Source of the DNA: Comamonadaceae bacterium | GTDB lineage: Bacteria > Pseudomonadota > Gammaproteobacteria > Burkholderiales > Burkholderiaceae_C | Assembly: GCA_947476285.1 (NCBI GenBank) | Contig: CANJPU010000023.1 | Span: 1 to 64,000, forward strand | Length of the DNA: 64,000 nt | Direction of reading: 5' to 3' | Part shown: positions 26,860-35,040 of the stretch, one piece after another | How the letters are laid out: the number at the start of each line of letters is the position of its first letter | How positions within the stretch are numbered: the stretch's first letter is position 1 | Notes under the pieces: generated by a model | Seen by the model: the letters and a program-made list of their open reading frames with translations, nothing else | Told to the model about the DNA's origin: nothing | The model's database searches: none | Translations under genes and position numbers: made by a program

Positions 26860-28008
26860 ATGCAATTCGCATTGACGCAAGAGCAGACCCAGTTGCAGGA
26901 CGGTGTGCAGCGCTTCGTGCGCGAGCACTATGGCCTGCAAGCCTGGCGCCTGGCTGCCCGACAGGCGCCGGGCTTTCGTGAGGCGCTGTGGCGCCAGATG
27001 GCCGATATGGGCTGGCTTGCAGTGGGCATCTCGCAAGCGCATGGCGGCCTGGGCATGGGTGCGCGTGAGTTGGGCGTGGTCATGGAAAACCTGGGCGCCG
27101 GCCTGGTGCTAGAGCCTTACTTCAGCAGCGCCGTGCTGGGTGCGAAGCTGCTGCAAACTGCCGGCAGCGACGCGCAGTGCCGCGAGATGCTGCCCCAGGT
27201 AGCCGACGGCTCGTTGCGCCTGACCCTGGCCCTGCATGAGCCTGGCATGCGCTACGACTGGACGCGTGCGAATCTGCAGGCGCATGCCGATGGCGATGGC
27301 TGGAGGCTTTCTGGCGAAAAGTCTGCGGTGCTGGATGGGCCCAGCGCGCAGCGCCTGCTGGTGGTGGCGCGTGCAAGTGAGGGCTTGGCATTATTCTGTG
27401 TGGACGCTGAGGCGCAGGGGCTGCGGCGCAAGGACTACCCCACGGTGGACGAGCGGCGCTGCTCTGACTTTGTGTTCGATCAGGTGCGCGTTGGCGCGGG
27501 CCAGCGGCTTGCGGCGCAAGGCGATGCGCAGGCGGCGGTGCAAGAAGCGATCGACTGGTCGGTGGTGGCCCTGGGCGCCGAAGCGATGGGCGCGATGTCG
27601 GTGCTGCTGCAAAGCACGGTGGACTATCTCAAGACCCGTAAGCAGTTTGGCCGGCCCTTGAGCGAATTCCAGGCGCTGCGCCACCGGGTGGCCGACATGC
27701 TGATGGCCATTGAGCAGACCCGCTCGCTGGTGGACTCAGCGGCCATGGCGCTGGACGCACAATCATCCGATGCCAGCGCCAGAGCATCCGCCGCCAAAGT
27801 GCAAGCCGGCCAGGCCGGCCGATTCGTCGGGGAAAGTGCGGTGCAACTGCACGGGGGCATCGGCATGACAGATGAATTGCATCTGGGCCACTACGTCAAG
27901 CGCCTCATGGCCATCGACTTCCTGCTGGGCGACTCGGCCTATCACCTGCAGCGCTTCGCAGGTCTTGATCGGGAGTTTTCTGCACTCCCCGGTGCCACGC
28001 CGCGATAA
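26860..28008 (+). CDS. Acyl-CoA dehydrogenase, second of a pair
   Basis: A 382-residue acyl-CoA dehydrogenase-fold protein. The N-terminal helices (FALTQEQTQLQDGVQRFVRE) and the end part VQLHGGIGMTDELHLGHYVK are clear, but the middle FAD-contact region is weaker (LHEPGMRYDWTRANL in place of the usual EPxAGSD), as often in the partner chain of paired dehydrogenases. Tightly follows the first gene. Whether it is catalytic or structural cannot be told. Confidence 0.85.
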   Translation: MQFALTQEQTQLQDGVQRFVREHYGLQAWRLAARQAPGFREALWRQMADMGWLAVGISQAHGGLGMGARELGVVMENLGAGLVLEPYFSSAVLGAKLLQTAGSDAQCREMLPQVADGSLRLTLALHEPGMRYDWTRANLQAHADGDGWRLSGEKSAVLDGPSAQRLLVVARASEGLALFCVDAEAQGLRRKDYPTVDERRCSDFVFDQVRVGAGQRLAAQGDAQAAVQEAIDWSVVALGAEAMGAMSVLLQSTVDYLKTRKQFGRPLSEFQALRHRVADMLMAIEQTRSLVDSAAMALDAQSSDASARASAAKVQAGQAGRFVGESAVQLHGGIGMTDELHLGHYVKRLMAIDFLLGDSAYHLQRFAGLDREFSALPGATPR

Positions 28009-28106
28009 GGGCTTGTGCTTTGTTCGCTAGCGCACAGAAGCCGGTGCCTGGCTGCCTCACACTCAATCTGTCTAGTTTCAACAGCTTGAGCAACAGGAGC
28101 AGCCAA

Positions 28107-28328
28107 ATGAACCCAATCAAAATCGTGGGAATCGTACTGATCGTGGGAGGCGTTCTTGGACTGATGTACGGCGGTTTCAGCTTTACCAAGGAAACCCATC
28201 AGGCCAAGCTTGGCCCGATCGAGCTGTCGGTACAGGAAAAGAAGTCGGTGGACATCCCGACTTGGGCCGGCGTGGCCGGCATCGTGATCGGCGGGGCCTT
28301 GCTGTTGTTTGGCAAGGGCCGCAGCTAA
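28107..28328 (+). CDS. Small membrane protein with two helices
   Basis: A 73-residue protein: a first hydrophobic helix (IVGIVLIVGGVLGLMYGGF), a short polar stretch with THQAKLGPIELSVQEKKSV, then a second helix (WAGVAGIVIGGALLLF) and a basic tail. I know similar small proteins of unknown function in Proteobacteria. The ATG at 28107 has CAGGAG eight bases upstream; the longer frame from 28020 is not supported. Convergent with the lipoprotein at 28355. Confidence 0.72.
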   Translation: MNPIKIVGIVLIVGGVLGLMYGGFSFTKETHQAKLGPIELSVQEKKSVDIPTWAGVAGIVIGGALLLFGKGRS

Positions 28329-28354
28329 GCGGCATCGCCGCCGTCAACTAGGAA

Positions 28355-28492
28355 TCAGTAACCACCCGAAGTGGTGGGGGTGTTGTTCCTGTTGGTGCCG
28401 GCCTTCTGGTCCGCACCCGGGCCCCCCGGCGCGGCGCAGCCGCAAAGAACCAGAGCGAATGACAGGCTGATCAACAAGGTGATTTTTCTCAT
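28355..28492 (-). CDS. Small lipoprotein, 45 residues
   Basis: Minus-strand frame MRKITLLISLSFALVLCGCA with a lipobox-like LCGC, then a Gly/Pro/Asn/Thr-rich tail ending TSGGY. AGGAG lies eight bases before the ATG. The mature part would be only about 27 residues after lipidation at Cys19 (or Cys17). Downstream of Bug 5 by 49 bases on the same strand. Function unknown; the clean signal, lipobox and ribosome binding site make a real gene likely despite its size. Confidence 0.65.
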   Translation of the reverse strand: MRKITLLISLSFALVLCGCAAPGGPGADQKAGTNRNNTPTTSGGY

Positions 28493-28541
28493 GGAAGAAA
28501 CTCCTGGTGGGTTGCGCAAGGGCTGGGCATCGCGATTGGAC

Positions 28542-29522
28542 TCAATCGAGTTGGGCGCCTGAGTCTTTCACGATCTTTGCCCAGCGTACCAGATCTTCGC
28601 GCAACAGGCTGGCCAGTTGCTCGGGTGTGCTGGGTGCTGATTCGACGCCCAGGCCGGCCAGGCGCTCTTTCATGTCGGCTGTGCCCATGATTTTTGCAAT
28701 CTCGCTGTGCAGTTTGTTGATCACATCCCTGGGGGTGCCCGATGGCACAAACAAGCCGTACCACGCGTTCGCGTACAGGCCGGGGATGGTTTCTGCCAGC
28801 GTGGGCTGATCTGGCGCAAGCTGTGTGCGCTTTTCGGTGCACACGCCCAGCGTGCGCAACTGACCTGATTTCACGAAAGGCATCAGGCCGGCCAGACTGC
28901 CGAAGGTGATTTGCGCCTGGCCCGCGATCACGTCGGTGGCGGCTGCTGCGGCGCCGCGGTAAGGCACGTGCACGATGTCGATGCCCGCCGCAGTCTTGAG
29001 CATCTCGCCCAGCATGTGATTGACCGTGCCGTTGCCCGCCGATGCGTAGTTGATCCTTCCCGGCTGCGCCTTGGCCAAGGCCACCAGATCATTTAGGTTC
29101 TTCACCGGCAGCGCGGTGTTGGCCGCCAGCATGTATGGCGCGACACCCACCACCATCACCGGGTCAAAATCCTTGACCGGGTCGAAGGGAACCTTGCGGT
29201 AGAGAAACGGGTTGATGGTTTGCGCGCTCTGGGCATTGAGCAGCAGGGTGTGCCCGTCTTTGGGCTGGCGCGCGACATAGGTGGTGCCTACGTTGCCACC
29301 CGCGCCTTGCCGGTTCTCCACGATGACCGCGCCGCCTAGGCTGGCCGCCAGCTTTTGAGCCAACGCCCTGCCGATGACATCGTTGGCGCCGCCCGGAGCT
29401 TGCGGCACAACAATGGTGACAACTTTGGTGGGATAGGGATCGGCCGCGCGTGCTGCGCCGCTCCACAGGGCGGGCGCCGCCAGCGATGCGCCGCCGATGA
29501 TGATGTCTCGCCTGGAAGGCAT
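28542..29522 (-). CDS. Bug-family periplasmic solute receptor 5
   Basis: A 326-residue receptor with a Tat-like signal (MPSRRDIIIGGASLAAPAL, cleavage near ARAA) and the ligand loop YPTKVVTIVVPQAPGGANDV. CAGGAGA precedes ATG 29522. It is divergent from purU with 126 bases between. The mature part follows the family to its end (DLVRWAKIVKDSGAQLD). Confidence 0.87.
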   Translation of the reverse strand: MPSRRDIIIGGASLAAPALWSGAARAADPYPTKVVTIVVPQAPGGANDVIGRALAQKLAASLGGAVIVENRQGAGGNVGTTYVARQPKDGHTLLLNAQSAQTINPFLYRKVPFDPVKDFDPVMVVGVAPYMLAANTALPVKNLNDLVALAKAQPGRINYASAGNGTVNHMLGEMLKTAAGIDIVHVPYRGAAAAATDVIAGQAQITFGSLAGLMPFVKSGQLRTLGVCTEKRTQLAPDQPTLAETIPGLYANAWYGLFVPSGTPRDVINKLHSEIAKIMGTADMKERLAGLGVESAPSTPEQLASLLREDLVRWAKIVKDSGAQLD

Positions 29523-29648
29523 AAGCGTCTCCTGCCTTGTGAATTGGGGAATAGGTGAATAGAGTAACCCAATTCGAGCCTGTACAGTTGTCTGCAGTGC
29601 CCGTAACTGCCTTGTCATTCACCCTGTTATTCCAAGGAGCCTGAAGCG

Positions 29649-30533
29649 ATGTCGACACCCCAATCCATTGGCGCACAGCCGCGCCAGGCCAGCTTGTTGC
29701 TCCGGTGTCCGCTTCGCCTGGGGCTGGCGGCGGAGCTAACGAATTTGGTGTACACGCAGGGTGGGGCAATCCAGTATCACGACCAGAACGTCGATCCTGA
29801 CTCGCGCCACTACTACACCTGTCTCAAGTGGGATGCATCGGGCATGAAGGTCTCTGACCAGGGCATGCAGGAGCGGCTGCACACCATGATTGGCAGCGGC
29901 CCTGACATCGAATGGTCGGTGCGCTATTCGGACCAGCCCATGCGCATGGCGATCTTCGTCTCCAAGGACCCCTGGTGCCTGTACGACATCCTGGCGCGCA
30001 GCCACTCGGGCGAGTGGAATGTGCAGGTGCCGCTCATCATCGGCAACCATGCCGACATGGCGCCCATCGCCGAGCGCTTCGGCATCCCATTCCGGCTGTT
30101 CGCGATCAACAAGGAAAACAAAGAAGAAATCGAGACGCAGCAACTGGCCTTGCTCAAGAGCGAAGGCATCGACTTTGTCGTGCTGGCCCGCTACATGCAG
30201 ATTCTGAGCGGCCGTTTCGTGCAGGCCTACCCCAGCCGTGTCATCAACATTCACCACGCCTTTTTGCCGGCGTTTCCTGGGGCCAGGCCCTATCACTCGG
30301 CCCGTGAGCGCGGGGTCAAGATGATTGGCGCGACCAGCCACTATGTGACCGAGACTCTGGACGCAGGCCCCATCATCGAGCAGGACGTGCTGCGCGTGAG
30401 CCACCGCCACAGCGTGCAAGACCTGGTGCGCTTTGGCCGCGATCTGGAGAAGATCGTGCTCTCGCGTGCGATCTGGAGCCACATTCAGCGCAAAATCATT
30501 GTTCATAACGGGCGCACCGTGGTGTTCGATTGA
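29649..30533 (+). CDS. purU: Formyltetrahydrofolate deformylase
   Basis: A 294-residue enzyme hydrolysing 10-formyl-tetrahydrofolate to formate and tetrahydrofolate. An N-terminal ACT-like domain (about 1-90) precedes a formyltransferase fold with VPLIIGNHADMAPIAERFGI, RVINIHHAFLPAFPGARPY and the catalytic Asp region GATSHYVTETLDAGPIIEQD. PurU supplies formate for purine synthesis or balances the one-carbon pool in C1/demethylation metabolism. AAGGAG precedes the ATG. The next gene starts inside its stop codon region. Confidence 0.9.
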   Translation: MSTPQSIGAQPRQASLLLRCPLRLGLAAELTNLVYTQGGAIQYHDQNVDPDSRHYYTCLKWDASGMKVSDQGMQERLHTMIGSGPDIEWSVRYSDQPMRMAIFVSKDPWCLYDILARSHSGEWNVQVPLIIGNHADMAPIAERFGIPFRLFAINKENKEEIETQQLALLKSEGIDFVVLARYMQILSGRFVQAYPSRVINIHHAFLPAFPGARPYHSARERGVKMIGATSHYVTETLDAGPIIEQDVLRVSHRHSVQDLVRFGRDLEKIVLSRAIWSHIQRKIIVHNGRTVVFD

Positions 30534-32755
30534 CAAGGCCGTCCGCACCATTGCCGGCATGGGCCGGGGACGCGAAAGGCGGCGTCGTCTCCGGCGCCGT
30601 TGCCATCCCTCTGGCCATGGGCTATGGCATGTTCGCCTTCGTCTCGCTGGGGGATGATTTTTTTGCCACTGGCGTGCTGGCCGGCATGTGGAGCGCGCTG
30701 ATCGTGGGGCTGGTTTGTGTGCTGGCGGGCAATCGATCGATCACGGTGTATGCGCCGCGCATCACAACCACGTTCTACCTCGGCTCGGTCTTGTTCGGGC
30801 TGGCGCAGTCGCGGCTTGGGCCTTTGCAAGAGGGCGGGGTGCCGGCTGTGTTGGCGGCGTTCTTTGCCATCGTTTTCCTGGGCGGGCTGTTCCAGGCTTT
30901 GTTTGGCTTGATGCGCCTGGGCACGCTGATCAAGTTCACGCCGCATCCGGTGATGGCGGGTTTTCAGAATGCAGCCGCGCTCTTGCTGCTGCTGGTGCAG
31001 ACGGGCAATGTGCTGGGCTTTGAGCGCAATGTGGCCTTTGGCTCCGTGCCCGATCACTTGGGCGAGGCCAAGCCGCTCAGCCTGCTTGTGGCGGGTGCTT
31101 GCATGTTGGTGATGCTGCAGTCCAAACGCTGGTTGCCGCGTGTGCCGCCGCTGCTGTGCGGTCTGGCCGCTGGCACTGCCTGCTACTACCTGCTGGTCGC
31201 GTTCGGGCTGGGGCATCAACTGGGGCCGGTGATAGGCCAGGTGCCATCGGGCCTGCCCCATCCCGTGGCAGCGGGCGAGTTGATGGCATTGGCATCGCAG
31301 CCTGGTCTGGCTACTTTGGTCTGGGTCGTGGTGTCCGCTGCTCTGGGCCTGGCCTTCATCGCATCGGTGGACGCATTGTTGTGCGAAGGCCTGCTCAAAG
31401 GCGAGAGGGGCACTGCGCGCGGCAGCAATGCGCAATTGGTGCGGCTGGGCGTGGGCAATATGTTTGCTGCGGGCTTTGGTGGCATCACCTCTGGCGTGAA
31501 TCTGGGGCCCAGTGCGGTCAATCGATCCATGGGCGCGACCAGTGCTCGGTCGGTGCTGGTGAACGCCGCTGTCATGCTGCTCACCTTGTTATTGCTGATG
31601 CCGGTTTTGGGCGGTTTGCCGCGGGCGGCATTGTCGGGTGTCATCGTGGTGGTGGCGCTGCAGCACTTTGACCCATGGACGATGCAACTGCTGCGGCGTC
31701 TGGGCCGGCGGCCATCGCGCGGGCGCGCACACTTGCTGCGCGAGCTGTCGGTGGTGCTGGCGGTGGCGCTCTTGTCGGTGGTGCTGAACATCGTGGCGGC
31801 GGTCTTCATCGGCGTCCTGATTGCGGTCGGCTTGTTTCTGCTGCGCATGAGTCGCTCGGCAGTGCGGCGCAGCTATCGCTGCGACACGGTGCGCTCACGC
31901 AAGACGCGCGATGCAGCGCGAATGGCCTTGCTGGCCGAACACGGTCAGCGCATTCTGGTCTTCGAGCTGGAGGGACCGATCTTCTTTGGCAGCGCCGAGC
32001 GCCTGGCCAGCCAGGTGCACAGTGCCTGCGTCGACGGCACCAGCGATGTCATTCTGGATTTTCGCCGAGTCAACGACATTGACAGCACGGGCGCCAGGGT
32101 GGTGCAGCAACTTTATGAGAGCCTGGTGCAAGAAGGCCTGCGCGTGGGCTTTTGCGGCTTGCGCCAGCACACTGCGTGGAGCGAGCGTATCGAAGACCTG
32201 GGCTTGCTGGGCGACATGCATGCATCGCGCCAGTTTCCCGATGTGGACCGGGCGATAGAGGATGCCGAGGACGCGTTGCTGGCCAGCCTGCCCGATGCCG
32301 GCGTGCATTTGCAGGAAGTGCCGTTCGAGTCACTTGACCTGCTGCATGGGCTCACCCGCGATGAATGCGAGACCGTGCGCCGCTTTCTCTCGCTGCGGCA
32401 GTTCGCGGCCGGTGAAGTTGTCTTTCAGGAGGGCGATCCGGGCACCGAAGTCTTCGTCATCGCCAGCGGCCGTGCCAGCGTGGAAATGCGCCTGGGCGAA
32501 GCCCCCGCCATCCGCCTGGCCACCTTCGCCGCAGGCACCACCTTTGGCGAGCTTGCCATCCTGGACCAGCAGCCGCGTTCGGCAAGCATCGTCGCGGACG
32601 GCGCTCTGACTTGCTGGGTTCTGAGCGAGCAAAGCTTTGAGAAGATGAAAGCGCAGGCGCCCACGGTGGCCATTCAATTACTGGTCAACCTGGGGCGCGA
32701 ACTGAGCCAGCGCATACGGCGCGCCAATCAGATGCTCAATCAGTTTGCTTCCTGA
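30530..32755 (+). CDS. SulP anion transporter fused to STAS and cyclic-nucleotide-binding domains
   Basis: A 741-residue inner-membrane protein. Residues about 15-440 form a SulP/SLC26 transport domain (TPHPVMAGFQNAAALLLLLV, FGGITSGVNLGPSAVNRSMG). A STAS domain follows at about 470-570 (RILVFELEGPIFFGSAERLA, ILDFRRVNDIDSTGARVVQQ), and a cNMP-binding domain at about 610-730 (FQEGDPGTEVFVIASGRASV, TTFGELAILDQQPRSASIV). The fusion suggests sulfate, bicarbonate or organic-anion transport gated by a nucleotide. It starts at a TTG overlapping the purU stop, so it is translationally coupled to purU. Confidence 0.87.
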   Translation: MTRPSAPLPAWAGDAKGGVVSGAVAIPLAMGYGMFAFVSLGDDFFATGVLAGMWSALIVGLVCVLAGNRSITVYAPRITTTFYLGSVLFGLAQSRLGPLQEGGVPAVLAAFFAIVFLGGLFQALFGLMRLGTLIKFTPHPVMAGFQNAAALLLLLVQTGNVLGFERNVAFGSVPDHLGEAKPLSLLVAGACMLVMLQSKRWLPRVPPLLCGLAAGTACYYLLVAFGLGHQLGPVIGQVPSGLPHPVAAGELMALASQPGLATLVWVVVSAALGLAFIASVDALLCEGLLKGERGTARGSNAQLVRLGVGNMFAAGFGGITSGVNLGPSAVNRSMGATSARSVLVNAAVMLLTLLLLMPVLGGLPRAALSGVIVVVALQHFDPWTMQLLRRLGRRPSRGRAHLLRELSVVLAVALLSVVLNIVAAVFIGVLIAVGLFLLRMSRSAVRRSYRCDTVRSRKTRDAARMALLAEHGQRILVFELEGPIFFGSAERLASQVHSACVDGTSDVILDFRRVNDIDSTGARVVQQLYESLVQEGLRVGFCGLRQHTAWSERIEDLGLLGDMHASRQFPDVDRAIEDAEDALLASLPDAGVHLQEVPFESLDLLHGLTRDECETVRRFLSLRQFAAGEVVFQEGDPGTEVFVIASGRASVEMRLGEAPAIRLATFAAGTTFGELAILDQQPRSASIVADGALTCWVLSEQSFEKMKAQAPTVAIQLLVNLGRELSQRIRRANQMLNQFAS

Positions 32756-32783
32756 GTGGACATTCTCATCGCACAATCGGGCG

Positions 32784-33056
32784 ATGTTCCGTCGTTGTTC
32801 CGCCTCCACAGCAATCCGGGTTGAGCTTGTCTTGCTGTGTCTGCTGCTGTCCGGGTGCGGCGACTCCGGCGCCATGTTCACCCTGTACCGCGGCAGCGCC
32901 ACCGACCCGGCTACCCGAATGCACGTCTCGTCTTTCGACGCGGACACATCGGCCGCCTACAACGAGCAAAGCTGCCTGCTTGCCAAAGAGCACTTCGAGA
33001 AGCAGAACACCAAAGGACTCAGGTACTGGTGCGAACCAGGGCCTTACCGCAGCTAG
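32784..33056 (+). CDS. Small conserved-looking lipoprotein
   Basis: A 90-residue protein. A signal peptide with lipobox LLLSGCG places the mature N-terminus at Cys, followed by GAMFTLYRGSATDPATRMHV, SSFDADTSAAYNEQSCLLA and a C-terminal RYWCEPG. The two later cysteines could form a disulfide. Begins 29 bases after the SulP gene. I recognise the pattern as a small uncharacterised betaproteobacterial lipoprotein but cannot name it. Confidence 0.7.
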   Translation: MFRRCSASTAIRVELVLLCLLLSGCGDSGAMFTLYRGSATDPATRMHVSSFDADTSAAYNEQSCLLAKEHFEKQNTKGLRYWCEPGPYRS

Positions 33057-33141
33057 GGCTACGCAGGGTAAACCTGCTGCCCTGTGATTGTCGAATAGCC
33101 CAAAATAGTGGCACGATAGCGCCTGCCGCCACGGCGTGCCT

Positions 33142-33174
33142 GCCCGGCCGGGCATTGGGCACTCTTGGGCACTC
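33142..33174. repeat. 12-base palindrome and tandem 10-base repeat upstream of module A
   Basis: GCCCGGCCGGGC (33142-33153) is a perfect palindrome; two bases on, TTGGGCACTC occurs twice back to back (33155-33164, 33165-33174). Both are 40-70 bases before the dehydratase start codon, in the region expected to hold its leader or operator. A regulator that binds direct repeats is possible; no regulator gene is next to this operon. Confidence 0.5.
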
Positions 33175-33212
33175 TTTCTTTGGCGCGGCACATGCAACAG
33201 GAGCATTAATCC

Positions 33213-34466
33213 ATGGGAATGACAATGGTCGAGAAGATCCTCGCGCGGGCGAGCGGTCTGGCGTCGGTGGCGCCGGGTGATGTGGTCACCGTGAACGTGG
33301 GCACGGCAGTGGTGATCGATCAGAACTTCATGCACAACCGAATGCGTGAACCCAAGAAAGTCTGGGACCCAGACAAAATCACCATCATGCTCGACCACAT
33401 CGCGCCGGCCGACAGCATCATGCGTGCCAGCATGCACAAGGGCGCGCGGCGCTTCGCGGACAAGCAGGGCATCACCCGGTTTCACGACATCAACGCCGGG
33501 CTGGGCATTGCCCATCAACTGGTCTCCGATCATGGCTACGCATTGCCCGGCACAGTGCTCGCATGCGTGGATTCACACACTTGCAGCGCCGGTGCATTCA
33601 ATTGCGCGGCGCGGGGCGTCGGGCATCCCGAGATGGCCTACATCATCGCCACAGGCCAGACCTGGTTCCCGGTGGTGCAGACCATCCGCTACGAGCTCAC
33701 CTCCAAACTGGCGCCTGCGCTCAATGCCAAGGACATCATCTTGCATATCGCCAATGAGTATGGCGATCATGCGATGCGCAATGTGGAGTTTGTCGGCCCG
33801 GGCGTGCGCAACATGAGCATGAATTCGCGCCGCACACTGGCCACCATGTGTGCCGAGATCAGCGCGGAGTTCGCGGTGTTCGAAGCCGACGATCTGTGCA
33901 TCGCGCATGTGCGCGAACGCAACCCCGGCGCCGAGTTCGAGCCGCAATTTGCCGACGCGGACGCAACCTATGCGGAGAAACGAACAGTCGACCTCGGCGC
34001 GATCGAGCCGCTGGTGGCCTACCCCGACACCATCGTGCGCAACTCCAAGCCGGTGGCCCATGCCCGCGGCGTTCGCGTCGATCAAGCATTCATCGGCTCT
34101 TGCGCCAACGGCACGCTTGATGATTTTGAAATCGCGGCGCGCATCGTCAAGGGTCGCAAGGTCGCCAAATCCACCCGGCTCATCTTGACGCCTGCCTCCC
34201 AGGGCGTGTTTCTGGAAGCAGTCAAACGCGGCTACGTGGAGACCTTGATGAGTGCGGGCGCGGTTGTGACCAACTCCACCTGCGGCGCTTGCTGCGGCTA
34301 CAGCAACGGTGTGCTGGCGCCGGGCGAAGTGTGCATCACCGCCAGCACCCGCAACTACAAGGGCAGGATGGGAAGCTCGGAGGCGCAGATCTATCTTGCA
34401 TCACCCGCCACCGTTGCCGCGTCTGCTGTGTGCGGCACGATTACCGATCCACGTGAGCTTCTGTAA
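33213..34466 (+). CDS. Module A: aconitase-family dehydratase, large subunit
   Basis: A 417-residue Fe-S hydro-lyase subunit of the short LeuC/homoaconitase type, similar in size to 2,3-dimethylmalate dehydratase (DmdA). The three 4Fe-4S cysteines are present: Cys297 (FIGSCANG), Cys357 and Cys360 (STCGACCGY). The substrate motif DSHT is intact (120-123, ACVDSHTCSAGAFN). Leucine synthesis is unlikely, since leuA/leuB are absent and a lyase gene follows. It would interconvert an unsaturated dicarboxylate and a malate-type hydroxy acid together with the next gene's product. AGGAG lies 9-13 bases before the ATG. Confidence 0.85.
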   Translation: MGMTMVEKILARASGLASVAPGDVVTVNVGTAVVIDQNFMHNRMREPKKVWDPDKITIMLDHIAPADSIMRASMHKGARRFADKQGITRFHDINAGLGIAHQLVSDHGYALPGTVLACVDSHTCSAGAFNCAARGVGHPEMAYIIATGQTWFPVVQTIRYELTSKLAPALNAKDIILHIANEYGDHAMRNVEFVGPGVRNMSMNSRRTLATMCAEISAEFAVFEADDLCIAHVRERNPGAEFEPQFADADATYAEKRTVDLGAIEPLVAYPDTIVRNSKPVAHARGVRVDQAFIGSCANGTLDDFEIAARIVKGRKVAKSTRLILTPASQGVFLEAVKRGYVETLMSAGAVVTNSTCGACCGYSNGVLAPGEVCITASTRNYKGRMGSSEAQIYLASPATVAASAVCGTITDPRELL

Positions 34467-34480
34467 GGGGAGAATTCCAT

Positions 34481-34993
34481 ATGCAATTCAAAGCCAGAAC
34501 CTGGAAATTCGGCGACAACATCAACACCGATCTCATCTTGCCGGGCTTTGCGATGCTCAAGCCGATGCAAGAGCAGGCGAAGTACGCCTTCCACGCCAAT
34601 CGGCCGGGCTGGGTGGACATGGTCAAGCAAGGCGACATCGTGGTGGGCGGCTCGAACTTCGGCACCGGCTCGGGCCGACCGGGCGCACGCTCACTGAAGG
34701 TGTGCGGCGTCTCCTGTCTGGTGGCTGATTCGATCAACGGGCTGTTCTTTCGCAACTGCGTCAACTATGGCTTGTTCGCGATGGAATGCCCTGGCGTGTC
34801 CGGCGCATTCACCGAGGGCGATGTGATGGAGGTCGACTTCGACGCATTCAAGGTCACCAATGTCACCACCGGTGTCCAACTGCAGGGCCAGCGCTTCCCG
34901 CAAATGCTGCGGGACATCATGAATGCTGGCGGCATTTATCCGCTGATGGAAGCCAGGGGATTATTGGCCGAGCCCAATCCAGAAACCGCCTGA
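34481..34993 (+). CDS. Module A: aconitase-family dehydratase, small subunit
   Basis: A 170-residue swivel-domain partner (LeuD type). FGDNINTDLILPGFAM is the family start. The substrate loop that reads GCGSSRE in aconitase/LeuD reads GTGSGRPGAR (61-70), keeping one Ser and the Arg, as in dimethylmalate/homoaconitase-like small subunits. Gap to the large subunit is 14 bases, with AAGGGGAGA as ribosome binding site. Forms a two-chain enzyme with the protein at 33213. Confidence 0.85.
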   Translation: MQFKARTWKFGDNINTDLILPGFAMLKPMQEQAKYAFHANRPGWVDMVKQGDIVVGGSNFGTGSGRPGARSLKVCGVSCLVADSINGLFFRNCVNYGLFAMECPGVSGAFTEGDVMEVDFDAFKVTNVTTGVQLQGQRFPQMLRDIMNAGGIYPLMEARGLLAEPNPETA

Positions 34994-35040
34994 GTTTGAT
35001 CGCCTGAATTCGATCGCCCTATTTGCAGGAGACACATCAA

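Noticed and set aside
33213-34993. Leucine biosynthesis leuCD
   Set aside because: No leuA or leuB nearby, the small-subunit loop is GTGSGRP rather than GCGSSRE, and the genes are tied to a lyase and carboxylate receptors.
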